NCBI GenBank assembly: GCA_050872785.1
Contig: JBNMHO010000010.1
Location: forward strand, 1-33,671
Direction of reading: 5' to 3'
Length of the DNA: 33,671 bases
Source: UBA7862 sp050872785
GTDB taxonomy: Bacteria > Bacillota > Clostridia > Christensenellales > UBA1242
A program made the translations under genes and the position numbers. Positions 22,920 to 31,168 of the stretch are shown one piece after another (the stretch's first letter is position 1; every line of letters starts with the position of its first letter). A model generated the notes under the pieces. That model saw nothing but the letters and a program-made list of their open reading frames with translations, ran no database searches and was not told where the DNA came from.

Positions 22920-25900
22920 ATGGAAAAAGAAGATTCAAAACCAAATTTTATACAAATGGAAAAGGATGTGCTAAAATTTTGGCACGATAACGACTGCTTT
23001 CACAAACTTGTGGCAAAAAACAAAAACGGCAGACGTTTTAGATTTCTTGATGGCCCAATAACAGCAAACAACAGATGTGGCGTTCACCACATTTGGGGCA
23101 GAACACTAAAAGATATTACAATAAAATATCACGCACTCTTGGGCGAAGATTGTCAATATCAAAATGGCTTTGACGCGCAAGGAATGTGGGTTGAAGTGGA
23201 AGCAGAAAAAGATTTGGGACTTTCTGGCAAGCCAGAAATCGTTAAATATGGCATAGACAACTTCACCAACAAGTGTATGGATAGGGTGAAATATTATGCC
23301 AATGAAATCACCAATCAGTCAATCCGAATGGGACAATGGATGGATTGGGACAACAGTTATTTCACCAACTCTGACGAGAATATTTTGTCAATCTGGCACT
23401 TTCTAAAAGTCTGCCAAGAAAAGGGATATATCGTTCGCAAAAACAGACCAATCGCATGGTGTCCACGTTGCGGAACAAGCCTCTCCGAACACGAAATGGC
23501 TGGCAGTTATCACGATGTCACACACACCGCAATTTTTGCCAAATTCCCAGTAATGATGGAGGACTTCAAAATTTTGGCATGGACAACCACACCTTGGACG
23601 CTCAGTGCCAATGTCGCTCTTGCTGTCAACCCAAATTTAGACTATGTCAAAATCGTCCTAACAAACTCTGGCGAAAGACTTGTGCTTGGTAGGGACGCCT
23701 TGAAGGTTGTCAAAGAAAACTACAAAATCTTGGACACCTTCAAAGGTGAAAAACTTGTTGGGTTACATTATGAAACTTGCTTCCCAGAACTTCCAGAACA
23801 AAACTTTATGCACAGCGTTGTTGCGTGGGACGAAGTTGACGCAGTGGAGGGAAGTTGCGTTGTCCACATCGCACCGGGCTGTGGCTCAGAAGACTTTGAA
23901 CTAGGTCAAAAACTCGGACTTCCAGAACTCTGCCCAATAGACGACCAAGGTGTTATGCTTGAAAACACAGGCTTTTTAAAAGGCAAGAAAACAACAGACG
24001 TTGTTGACCTTGTAATTGATAGACTTCAAAAAGACGGCAAACTCTTTTATGCCCACAAATATACACATAGTTATCCATATTGCTGGAGATGCAAAACAGA
24101 CCTCGTTTACAAACTTATCTCCACATGGTATATTTCAATGGACGAACTTCGCCCACAACTTTTGTCTGCAATCGACCATGTAAAATTCCAACCAGAATAC
24201 GGCAAAAAACGTATGGCAGATTGGCTCAGAAATATGGGCGATTGGAACATCTCTCGAAGCAGATTTTATGGGCTTCCACTTCCATTCTACGTCTGTCCAA
24301 AATGTGGTAAAGTCCATGTTGTAGGCAGCCTTGAGGAACTTAAAGAATTGGCAGTCAACCCAGAAGACATTGCAACAATTCCAAACTTGCACCGCCCTTG
24401 GATTGACAATATTAAAATCAAATGCACCGCTTGTGGAGAAACAGTGTCCAGAACCACAGAAGTTGGCGATTGCTGGCTCGATGCGGGCATAACTCCATTC
24501 AGCACCAAAAAATATCTCAAAGACCCAGAATTTTTCAAAAACAATTTCCCAAGTGAATATGTTTGCGAAATGGTCGAACAACTTAAACTTTGGTTCTATT
24601 CCATGCTCGTCATGAGTGTTGTCCTCACTGGTCGTGCGCCTTATGAAAAAATTGTCACCTATCAATATGTAAAAGACGAAAATGGCAACGAATTCCACAA
24701 AAGTGGGGGTAATTCGCTGGAATGTGACAAAGTGGCAGACAAGGTTGGAGCAGATACAATTCGTTATCTTTATGGCGGAGCAAACCCAACAAACGATATG
24801 CGTTTTGGCTATTCACTCACAGACGAAGCAAGACGAAAACTCATGAACTTCTGGAATGCTTATGTGTTCTACAACACCTACGCAACAATCGACAAACCAG
24901 ACTTTAAGGGCTTCAAACTCAATGTCGCAACCCTTTGCCCAACGGACAAATGGCTTCTTACAAAGATAAACAATTTTGTGGCAACTAGCAAGAAAAACTA
25001 TGCAGACGACAAAAGTTATCTTGTTGTGAAAGATTTTGAAGAACTTGTTGACGAACTTACAAACTTCTACATCCGTGTAAACAGACGCAGATTCTGGAAA
25101 AGTGACGATAAAGAAGACCAACTCACAGCATATTATTGCTTGTATTATGCAATAAAAACAATGACACAAGTTATGGCTCCAGTTATCCCATTCATGACAG
25201 AACATATCTGGCAAAAAATGGTTCGTGCAACAGAAACTGACGCTGCTGAGAGCATTATGCTTGGTGGCTTCCCACAAGAAATTGCAGGGCTAGAAAACGA
25301 GGATATCTTGGACAGTGCCGAAATTGCAAGAACAGTTATCGCAAACGCACTAAGACTTAGAAACGAAAAAGCACTCAAAATCAAACAACCTTTAAGAACT
25401 CTTTTTGTCCTTGCAGATGACAAAATTGAACTTGCAGTTAAGACCTTTGAAAACGTCATAAAAGACGAAATAAATGTCAAAAATATCGAATTTGAGAAGA
25501 ATACAGACAAGTTTAATATCCCATATCTAACTGTCAATTTCAAAACCGCAGGTGCTGTGCTTAAAAACGGTGTCCAAGCAGTGAAGTCCGTTCTTCAAAA
25601 TGCAAGTGATGAACAAATGACTGTGTTTGTGGAAGGTTTTAAGGTTGGCAAAGTGCCACTTGAACCATATGGCGAACTTGACGCAAACTTGTTTATGCTC
25701 AACTTCAAAGCAAAAGAAGAATTTGTTATTTCAACAGAAAACGGTGTGACAATCGTCCTTGATACAACTCTTGACAATTCACTTATGCTTGAGGGTGCAT
25801 ACAGAGAACTTGTCCGCAGCGCCCAAGTTTTAAGAAAAGAAGCCGAGTTTAACATCTCTGACAGAATTGAAATGGACGTTGTTTCAACTTCGCCATTCAT

Positions 25901-26048
25901 AAATCTTGTTATCAAAACCTATGGCGACAAAATCGCTCAAGAAGTGCTTGCAACATCATTCAACAAGGGCATTGCCGTGGCAGACATTGAAAAAGAAGTT
26001 GATGTCGCAGACGAAAAAGTAATTATTAAACTTAAAGTTGCAAAGTAA
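22920..26048 (+). CDS. ileS: Isoleucyl-tRNA synthetase, variant signature
   Basis: Class I synthetase that charges tRNA-Ile. The 1042 residues match the longer IleRS type. The N-terminal catalytic block DGPITANNRCGVHHIWGRTLKD (starting near residue 44) aligns with DGPxxANGxxHxGHALNKxLKD, but HIGH reads GVHH. The editing domain follows (AWTTTPWTLSANVALAVNP). Zinc-type cysteine pairs occur as CPRCG, CWRCK, CPKCG and CTACG. The second signature KMSKSxGN is EFHKSGGN, with Lys594, Ser595 and GN kept. The C-terminal anticodon-binding part has VNRRRFWKS. Start ATG follows AGAGGAAG. There is no room for a T-box leader (33-base gap), so it appears to depend on the CBS/YcxB transcript. Confidence 0.93.
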   Translation: MEKEDSKPNFIQMEKDVLKFWHDNDCFHKLVAKNKNGRRFRFLDGPITANNRCGVHHIWGRTLKDITIKYHALLGEDCQYQNGFDAQGMWVEVEAEKDLGLSGKPEIVKYGIDNFTNKCMDRVKYYANEITNQSIRMGQWMDWDNSYFTNSDENILSIWHFLKVCQEKGYIVRKNRPIAWCPRCGTSLSEHEMAGSYHDVTHTAIFAKFPVMMEDFKILAWTTTPWTLSANVALAVNPNLDYVKIVLTNSGERLVLGRDALKVVKENYKILDTFKGEKLVGLHYETCFPELPEQNFMHSVVAWDEVDAVEGSCVVHIAPGCGSEDFELGQKLGLPELCPIDDQGVMLENTGFLKGKKTTDVVDLVIDRLQKDGKLFYAHKYTHSYPYCWRCKTDLVYKLISTWYISMDELRPQLLSAIDHVKFQPEYGKKRMADWLRNMGDWNISRSRFYGLPLPFYVCPKCGKVHVVGSLEELKELAVNPEDIATIPNLHRPWIDNIKIKCTACGETVSRTTEVGDCWLDAGITPFSTKKYLKDPEFFKNNFPSEYVCEMVEQLKLWFYSMLVMSVVLTGRAPYEKIVTYQYVKDENGNEFHKSGGNSLECDKVADKVGADTIRYLYGGANPTNDMRFGYSLTDEARRKLMNFWNAYVFYNTYATIDKPDFKGFKLNVATLCPTDKWLLTKINNFVATSKKNYADDKSYLVVKDFEELVDELTNFYIRVNRRRFWKSDDKEDQLTAYYCLYYAIKTMTQVMAPVIPFMTEHIWQKMVRATETDAAESIMLGGFPQEIAGLENEDILDSAEIARTVIANALRLRNEKALKIKQPLRTLFVLADDKIELAVKTFENVIKDEINVKNIEFEKNTDKFNIPYLTVNFKTAGAVLKNGVQAVKSVLQNASDEQMTVFVEGFKVGKVPLEPYGELDANLFMLNFKAKEEFVISTENGVTIVLDTTLDNSLMLEGAYRELVRSAQVLRKEAEFNISDRIEMDVVSTSPFINLVIKTYGDKIAQEVLATSFNKGIAVADIEKEVDVADEKVIIKLKVAK

Positions 26049-26096
26049 CTAAACAATATAAAATTTAACCCCATTCGGTGGAAAAAGGAAAACATT

Positions 26097-26777
26097 ATGT
26101 GTGATGTAATTTTTGAAGACAATCAAATATTGGTCGCAGTCAAGCCACAAAACTTGCCCGTCCAACAAGATAGCAGCGAAGACAAGGACTTTTTGACCAT
26201 GTTAAAGGACTTTTTGATAGAAGAACACAACAAGCAGGGCAAAGCCTATCTTGGGCTTGTCCACAGACTAGACAGGCCAACTGGTGGTGTTATGGTCTTT
26301 GCCAAAACATCAAAAAGTGCCGAACGTCTTTGCGAACAGTTCAAACTTCATTCCACCGAAAAAACTTATTTTGCAGTGGTGGAAGGCGAGCCTAGACTTA
26401 AGCAAACAAGGCTTATAAACTATCTTAAAAAGGACGAGAAAAACAACATCGTCAAAGTTTGCACAAAATATGAAGAAGGTGCAAAAGAAGCAGTGCTTGA
26501 CTATCAAGTTTTGGAAACAAAAAACGGACACTCGCTTGTAAAAGTCCACCTTCTCACTGGCAGAAGTCACCAAATAAGAGTGCAATTTGCAACAATCGGT
26601 TGTCCAGTTTGCAATGACCAAAAATATGGCAAAAACGCACCAAAAGGCAACCTCGCACTGTGGTCAACAATCTTAAAATTCGACCACCCAGTAAGCAAAG
26701 ATAGACTTACTTTCAAAGTCATTCCACCAGCAGACCAAAAGCCATGGAGCGACTTCGACCTTAACAAATATCTATAA
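26097..26777 (+). CDS. RluA-family pseudouridine synthase
   Basis: Isomerises uridine to pseudouridine in rRNA or tRNA. The 226 residues contain the RluA catalytic motif VHRLDRPTGGVMVFAK (55-70) with nucleophile Asp59, the CTKYEEGAKEAVLDYQVL strand segment and the downstream motif LLTGRSHQIRVQFA. There is no N-terminal S4 domain, so it resembles the short RluA/YhcT type; the target base cannot be told from sequence. The ATG follows AAAAAGGAAAA, 48 bases after ileS, with no terminator between. Confidence 0.93.
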   Translation: MCDVIFEDNQILVAVKPQNLPVQQDSSEDKDFLTMLKDFLIEEHNKQGKAYLGLVHRLDRPTGGVMVFAKTSKSAERLCEQFKLHSTEKTYFAVVEGEPRLKQTRLINYLKKDEKNNIVKVCTKYEEGAKEAVLDYQVLETKNGHSLVKVHLLTGRSHQIRVQFATIGCPVCNDQKYGKNAPKGNLALWSTILKFDHPVSKDRLTFKVIPPADQKPWSDFDLNKYL

Positions 26778-26783
26778 AATAGG

Positions 26784-26852
26784 TTCCCATAATTCCCACT
26801 AACACATTTTCAAAAAAATTTGTATAATGTATCATTGGAGGAATTATGGGAA
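26784..26852 (+). promoter_or_regulatory. 13-bp inverted repeat covering the start of the 26846 gene
   Basis: TTCCCATAATTCC (26784-26796) is the exact reverse complement of GGAATTATGGGAA (26840-26852). The right arm includes the end of the ribosome binding site GGAGG (26837-26841) and the whole start codon. The left arm lies upstream of the local -10 box, so only read-through RNA from rluA would carry both arms and fold. Pairing is directly seen, the switch is inferred. Confidence 0.5.
26799..26828 (+). promoter_or_regulatory. Promoter of the 26846 gene
   Basis: A perfect -10 box TATAAT (26823-26828) lies 17 bases before the start codon. The best -35 is CTAACA (26799-26804) with an 18-base spacer, 4 of 6 matches. 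Confidence 0.5.
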
Positions 26853-27307
26853 TTTGTATTAGAGAAGAAGGGCATACTTGCGTTAGCTATGAAGACTTGT
26901 ATTTTGCTCGACACATTACAAGCGGAAAAACCATTGCCTTTGCTCCACTTGAACTTTTACAAGAAGAAGACGAAGCCGAAAGGGAAATACTTGTGATGAA
27001 ACTCGAAAAGGAAAGGCTTAAATCAATCCTTTTGCCACAAAGGTATTTCAACAAGAAAATGAAAAAGGAACAAGGCGAATATAACTTCTACAAAATTGCC
27101 AATGCCCAAACATTAAAGCCAAATTCGCTTGTGTCTTTTCAAGAAGTGAGGAAAACCCTTGTAGATTTTGAAAAGAAAACAGACGAAAAACCACTTCGAG
27201 TTCTGGCAGTGGAGCATTATGGTTCACGCCTTGTGGACCTTTGCGTTATTCCAAAAGCCCCATTTTCATACTACTCAGACGGCTACCCAGAAGAGCTTGC
27301 AAGATAA
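26846..27307 (+). CDS. Hypothetical protein, 153 residues
   Basis: I do not recognise this protein. It is soluble, charged and rich in Glu and Lys, with a central helical stretch LLQEEDEAEREILVMKLEKERLK (about residues 37-60) and a C-terminal part that looks like alternating strands (LRVLAVEHYGSRLVDLCVI). There is no signal peptide, membrane segment or cysteine motif. The ATG follows GGAGG with 4 bases between. It has its own -10 box and a strong bidirectional terminator downstream. Codon use resembles its neighbours. Promoter, ribosome binding site and length make it a likely real gene. Confidence 0.72.
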   Translation: MGICIREEGHTCVSYEDLYFARHITSGKTIAFAPLELLQEEDEAEREILVMKLEKERLKSILLPQRYFNKKMKKEQGEYNFYKIANAQTLKPNSLVSFQEVRKTLVDFEKKTDEKPLRVLAVEHYGSRLVDLCVIPKAPFSYYSDGYPEELAR

Positions 27308-27380
27308 ACTAGCAACAATTTGCTTCCTTAGCAAGTATCAAAAGACAAGATAATCTATTAAAGAGATTGTAAAATAAAAG

Positions 27381-27420
27381 CTAAAAAGGATATTATCGTG
27401 AGTGATAATATCCTTTTTAG
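27381..27420. terminator. Bidirectional terminator between the 26846 gene and groEL
   Basis: Perfect 17-bp stem, CTAAAAAGGATATTATC (27381-27397) with GATAATATCCTTTTTAG (27404-27420), with loop GTGAGT. A and T runs on each side suit termination of both converging transcripts. Confidence 0.9.
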
Positions 27421-27421
27421 T

Positions 27422-28993
27422 TCATTCCTCCTCGCACAAGAGTGCTTGAGTTGTTAGCATAGTTTTAACAACACTTGTTGCGTTGCAAAGGGCTTGAATT
27501 GTAACTTTTGCTGGGTCAACAATTCCGCAAGAGAGCATATCGCAAAATTTGTCTTGCATTGCATCATATCCATAACTTGCATTTGTGTTTTTCAACACAC
27601 TTTTCTCAATTTCATCAGCATTTTTGCCAGCATTTTCTACAATTTGTCTAAAAGGTTCTTTAAGCGCCTCACAAAACGCTTCATAACAAACTTTTTCATC
27701 TGGCTTCATATTTTTTGTAAGAGTTAGCAATTTTTCAGAAATTTTAAGCAAGGTAACTCCACCGCCCGCAACAATTCCTTCCATAAGTCCCGCCGCCGTG
27801 GCATTTATCGCATCTTCAATTCTAAGTTTCAATTCTTTTTGTTCAATTTCTGTATTCGCCCCAACAAATATGGTCGCAACCCCGCCAGTTAAATTGCAAA
27901 GTCGCTCTTGCAAAAGGTCTTTGTCAAAATCATTGTTACACATTTCAATTTGACTTTGAATACTAAAAACTCTTTCCTTAAGTTTTGCATTGTCAATGTC
28001 GTTTGCAATAAAAATTGACGAGTCTTTAGTGATGTTCGCATGTTTCAGTTCACAAAGGGAATTTACGTCAATATCGGCAAAACTTTTGCCACTTGTTTCA
28101 CTTAAAACTTCACTGCCAACGGCACATGCCAAATCTTGAAGTATTGCAGTTTTTCTATCGCCATAAAAAGGTGCTTTCACAACCACGCACGAAAACGCTC
28201 CTCGCATTTTGTTCACAACAATAGGGGACAGAGCCTCTGGCTCTATGTCGTCACAAATAATGATAAGTGGTTTTGCAATTTTAACCAGTTGCTCAAAAAC
28301 GGGTAAAATTTCTTGAAAGGTGTTTATTTTTTTGCTTGTAATAAGTAGAAGACAGTCGTCAAACTCCGCAAAGCCTTTTGCCATATTTGTGCAAAAATAT
28401 GGGGAAATGTATCCACTTTTTAAGACAAACCCGTCTTGAATTTTAAGCTCGGTCTTGTCAGTTTTGGAATCTTGCAAAGATATCCTCCCGTTTTCCCCAA
28501 TAACCTTATGAGCCTCAGATATAAGTTTTCCAATGTATTCACTTTGGGAAGAAACTGTCGCAATATTCTCAATGTCATGACTGTTTGAAATATCTTTTGC
28601 CACAGACTTTATGTATTTTGTAGCAGTTTCACATGCCGAAGAAAAATATCTATTTATCGCCACAGGACTTATCTCTTTGGCACATTTTAGCCCTTCAGCA
28701 AACATTTTTTGTGCCAGTACTATGGCAGTTGTTGTGCCATCGCCCGCAACATCATTTGTCTTTTGGCACACCTCCTTCACCAGTTTAACCCCCATGTTTT
28801 CATAGGTGTCTTCCACTTCAAATTCCTTTGCAATGCTCACCCCGTCATTTGTGATAAGTGGCGTTGCAAACTTTCTATCGAGTACGACATTTCTTCCTTT
28901 TGGACCCAATGTAGATTTAACTACATCTGCAATTTTATTAACCCCAGCAAGCAGCTTTTCTCTTGCCATTTCACCCTCAATACATTTTTTCAT
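27422..28993 (-). CDS. groEL: Chaperonin GroEL, divergent and cysteine-rich
   Basis: ATP-driven folding chaperonin. The ATP-site motifs are kept: TLGPKGRNVVLD, NDGVSIAKE, AGDGTTTAIVLA, the catalytic Asp in LRIEDAINAT, and GIVAGGGVTLL. The usual C-terminal GGM repeat tail is absent; the protein ends QALLCEEE. About 523 residues from the start chosen here, against 540-550 normally. It has 18 cysteines, against three in E. coli GroEL. I prefer ATG 28993 because AAGGAG is 9 bases upstream and the N-terminus then fits the family; ATG 28999 is only 3 bases from that site. The 5' end overlaps groES by 17 bases. Whether it is the only GroEL of the cell cannot be seen. Confidence 0.93.
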   Translation of the reverse strand: MKKCIEGEMAREKLLAGVNKIADVVKSTLGPKGRNVVLDRKFATPLITNDGVSIAKEFEVEDTYENMGVKLVKEVCQKTNDVAGDGTTTAIVLAQKMFAEGLKCAKEISPVAINRYFSSACETATKYIKSVAKDISNSHDIENIATVSSQSEYIGKLISEAHKVIGENGRISLQDSKTDKTELKIQDGFVLKSGYISPYFCTNMAKGFAEFDDCLLLITSKKINTFQEILPVFEQLVKIAKPLIIICDDIEPEALSPIVVNKMRGAFSCVVVKAPFYGDRKTAILQDLACAVGSEVLSETSGKSFADIDVNSLCELKHANITKDSSIFIANDIDNAKLKERVFSIQSQIEMCNNDFDKDLLQERLCNLTGGVATIFVGANTEIEQKELKLRIEDAINATAAGLMEGIVAGGGVTLLKISEKLLTLTKNMKPDEKVCYEAFCEALKEPFRQIVENAGKNADEIEKSVLKNTNASYGYDAMQDKFCDMLSCGIVDPAKVTIQALCNATSVVKTMLTTQALLCEEE

Positions 28994-29288
28994 CTTCATT
29001 TTCTCCTTTTTCTTTTGCCAAAATATCTGTTTGTTTTACAAGATAATATTTTTGACCTTTTATGTAAATTTCCACTGCATATTGTTCTTCAAACAACACA
29101 ACATCTCCTTTTTGCACGCACATCGGCACAAAAACTCCATTTTCAAAAGTGCCATGTCCCGTTGACACAACACACGCTTTCACGGCTCCTTGTTCGCTTG
29201 TTTTTCCAAGAACAATGCCGCTTGAAGTCTTTTCTTCCATGTCAAGACTTCTTGCAAGAACCCTGTCAAATAGTGGTTCATAAATCAT
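28977..29288 (-). CDS. groES: Co-chaperonin GroES
   Basis: Lid of the GroEL chamber. The 103 residues contain the N-terminal PLFDRVLAR, the mobile loop EEKTSSGIVLGKTSEQ (usual EKTxGGIVLP, here with Ser for Gly), and the core GDVVLFEEQYAVEIYIKGQKYYLVKQTDILA. A polar tail KEKGENEDEKMY extends past the normal end; its codons also hold the groEL ribosome binding site. The start is ATG 29288 behind AAAGGAGA; an upstream in-frame start at 29366 would add residues unlike the family. Operon groES-groEL on the - strand, divergent from the SPOR-like gene. Confidence 0.93.
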   Translation of the reverse strand: MIYEPLFDRVLARSLDMEEKTSSGIVLGKTSEQGAVKACVVSTGHGTFENGVFVPMCVQKGDVVLFEEQYAVEIYIKGQKYYLVKQTDILAKEKGENEDEKMY

Positions 29289-29342
29289 ATTTTTATCTCC
29301 TTTTTTCATATAAATATGCCCAAAATCATACAAATAAACATG

Positions 29343-29376
29343 CCAAAAACCACAAAACAAATACATGTCTTGTGGT
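29343..29376 (-). promoter_or_regulatory. Attenuator-like hairpin in the groES leader
   Basis: On the - strand, ACCACAAGACA (29376-29366) pairs with TGTTTTGTGGT (29359-29349), with one G-T pair and a 6-base loop, followed by TTTTTGG. It lies between the promoter and the groES start. It could be a terminator or a stability element. Confidence 0.4.
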
Positions 29377-29383
29377 CGTTCGT

Positions 29384-29413
29384 TTGCAAAAAATTAAGCA
29401 TTACAATTATATT
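29384..29413 (+). promoter_or_regulatory. Possible promoter of the SPOR-like gene
   Basis: TTGCAA (29384-29389), an 18-base spacer and TATATT (29408-29413). It overlaps the groES -10 on the other strand, so the two transcripts may compete. Confidence 0.4.
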
Positions 29414-29439
29414 TTACAACCCAAAAAAGGCGGTTTCAA
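29411..29439 (-). promoter_or_regulatory. SigA-type promoter of groES-groEL
   Basis: On the - strand, TTGAAA (29439-29434), a 17-base spacer and TAAAAT (29416-29411). No CIRCE element (TTAGCACTC and its complement 9 bases apart) is present between this promoter and groES. Confidence 0.55.
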
Positions 29440-29445
29440 GTTTTG

Positions 29446-30264
29446 GTGACATATTTTTCAAAAAAAATTTTAAAAAAACGAAAAAATTTATCAAAATCAT
29501 ATGTTTTTTCGCAAAATAGGTCAAAAGTTGGCATATTTGTCGCAATTTTTGGCACAATCTTGTTTTGCCTTGTATGTTTTGTCGTCTCAGACTTTGTGTC
29601 CAGTGTAATAACTCACGAAGGCAGCATATTTAATCGTTCCAGAATAGAAATCCCAGCAAACACACTTTATTGTGTGTCAATTTGTGACTATGAAACGGAA
29701 CTTGATGCTCTTGACGCTGCAAAAAGTGTAGAAAAACAAGGCGGAATGGGAAAAGTGTATCAAAGTGGTGAATTCTTTGTCATTTGTGCCAGTTATCCAA
29801 CGTTGATTGAAGCTCAAGAGATAAGAGATAATCTGTGTGCAACGGGAAACAACGCAAGAATTATAAATTTTAAAATTCCCGAACTTAATTTTGCTTATCA
29901 AGGCAAAAATAGGAAGGAAATTGAGCAAATTTTGCATTTCCCACGAGAAATTGTGCTATCGCTTTATGACTTAATCTTGCAATATGATGACGGAGCAACG
30001 CCACTTGGCACGCTTAATGCAAATCTAGCCACTATGTATCAAAAATCACGAAATATTGAAGAAAACTTTGCAAAAATGAAGACAAAATTATCATTATCTG
30101 ACAAAACCGCAATTCTTGACACACTGAACTTCATCACAAATACAATAAATGACACAATTATGACAAAAGGCGACTCAAATATCAAAACTTCAACGCTAAA
30201 AAAGGCAATGTTCAATATTTCTGAGCAAAATGCAACACTTTTTGCAACTTTAAATGAAAAATAA
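29446..30264 (+). CDS. Membrane-anchored SPOR-like domain protein
   Basis: Protein of about 272 residues. A Lys-rich N-terminus is followed by one membrane helix (about 28-49: VGIFVAIFGTILFCLVCFVV) and an extracytoplasmic part. Residues 70-145 look like a SPOR domain, with LYCVSICDYETELDALDAAKSVEKQGGMGKVYQSGEFFVICASYPTLIEAQ showing the two strand-helix repeats that bind denuded peptidoglycan. A helical C-terminal domain of unknown type follows. This fits a wall-associated division or sporulation protein, by inference. No ATG exists near the N-terminus; GTG 29446 and TTG 29443 are the options, and the ribosome binding site is poor (AAGGCGG, 12 bases away), so the start is uncertain. A terminator follows. 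Confidence 0.75.
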   Translation: MTYFSKKILKKRKNLSKSYVFSQNRSKVGIFVAIFGTILFCLVCFVVSDFVSSVITHEGSIFNRSRIEIPANTLYCVSICDYETELDALDAAKSVEKQGGMGKVYQSGEFFVICASYPTLIEAQEIRDNLCATGNNARIINFKIPELNFAYQGKNRKEIEQILHFPREIVLSLYDLILQYDDGATPLGTLNANLATMYQKSRNIEENFAKMKTKLSLSDKTAILDTLNFITNTINDTIMTKGDSNIKTSTLKKAMFNISEQNATLFATLNEK

Positions 30265-30266
30265 CG

Positions 30267-30305
30267 AAAAAATGGTGCAAACATTTGTTATTTGTGCCAT
30301 TTTTT
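30267..30305 (+). terminator. Rho-independent terminator after the SPOR-like gene
   Basis: A 15-bp stem, AAAAAATGGTGCAAA (30267-30281) with TTTGTGCCATTTTTT (30291-30305), with two G-U pairs and a 9-base loop. The A and T runs make it usable in both directions. Confidence 0.88.
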
Positions 30306-30343
30306 GATATTATTATATATATAATTTTGACTTGGAGTGCAAA

Positions 30344-31168
30344 ATGGGGAAAATAGTTGTTATCACAGGTGCAACAAGCGGCATCGGCAAGGTGACAAGA
30401 GAAATGTTTGAGCGTAATGGCGACATAGTTTGTTCGCTTGCAAGACATGATGACGGGGGAAGTAAAAATTTCTATCCTTGTGACGTTTCAAATGAGCAAA
30501 ATGTAAAAGAAGTGTTTGATAAAATCGGTCAGCAGTTTGGAAAAATAGATATTTTGATAAATAATGCTGGTTTTGGAATTTCGGGGGCACTCGAACTTAT
30601 AAACAGCGACCAAATAAAGAATATGTATGAAGTAAATCTGTTCGGCACAATTTATTGCTACAAATATGCGCTAAAATATATGCCAAAGGGCAGCAAAGTT
30701 ATAAATATAAGTAGTGCGTGCGCCTTGTTTCCACTTCCATATAGAGGATATTATTGTTCAAGCAAAGCAGCTGTTTCCATGCTTTCAAATTGTATGCGAA
30801 TGGAGTGCAAGCCACTAGACATTGACGTTGTTGCAGTTTGCCCAGGGGACGTGAAAACAAATTTCACCAAAAATAGGGTGAAAAACTTTGAAACAAATGA
30901 ACGTTATGGGGACAGAATAAAAAATGCCACAGAGGGAATTGACGGCAGAGAAGATAAGCGAATGAAACCCGAATGTGTGGCAAAAGCAATAGTCAAAATA
31001 TGCAAAAAGAAGAAAACAAAGCCATATTACATCGTAGGTGCGAAATACAAATTCCTTAACTTTATGATGAGGTTTTTCCCAGTGTCTGCACTACTTCATT
31101 TCACCGAAAAGTTCTTCGGCGGACACAAAAAACCTAAAACTACCAATCCACAGAAAGGAGCAGAATAA
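30344..31168 (+). CDS. Short-chain dehydrogenase/reductase
   Basis: NAD(P)-dependent oxidoreductase of the classical SDR family, substrate unknown. The 274 residues show the cofactor motif TGATSGIG (8-15), NNAG (73-76), the catalytic Ser in INISSA (123-124), YCSSK with Tyr137 and Lys141, and CPGDVKTNF. The C-terminal stretch FMMRFFPVSALLHF may be a membrane-associated helix, and the end is basic. The ATG follows TTGGAG. The stop codon overlaps the start of the next gene by one base (TAATG), so it is in an operon with the DAC-domain gene. An AT-rich -10 region lies at about 30312-30326 but I cannot fix the -35. Confidence 0.9.
   Translation: MGKIVVITGATSGIGKVTREMFERNGDIVCSLARHDDGGSKNFYPCDVSNEQNVKEVFDKIGQQFGKIDILINNAGFGISGALELINSDQIKNMYEVNLFGTIYCYKYALKYMPKGSKVINISSACALFPLPYRGYYCSSKAAVSMLSNCMRMECKPLDIDVVAVCPGDVKTNFTKNRVKNFETNERYGDRIKNATEGIDGREDKRMKPECVAKAIVKICKKKKTKPYYIVGAKYKFLNFMMRFFPVSALLHFTEKFFGGHKKPKTTNPQKGAE

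Noticed and set aside
29289..29442. CIRCE operator before groES
   Set aside because: No TTAGCACTC/GAGTGCTAA pair is present on either strand; only the 11-bp hairpin is seen.
28709..29449. Long open frame of 246 codons on the + strand across groEL and groES
   Set aside because: It is antisense to two well-supported genes, has unnatural composition rich in Cys, His and Phe, and lacks a ribosome binding site.
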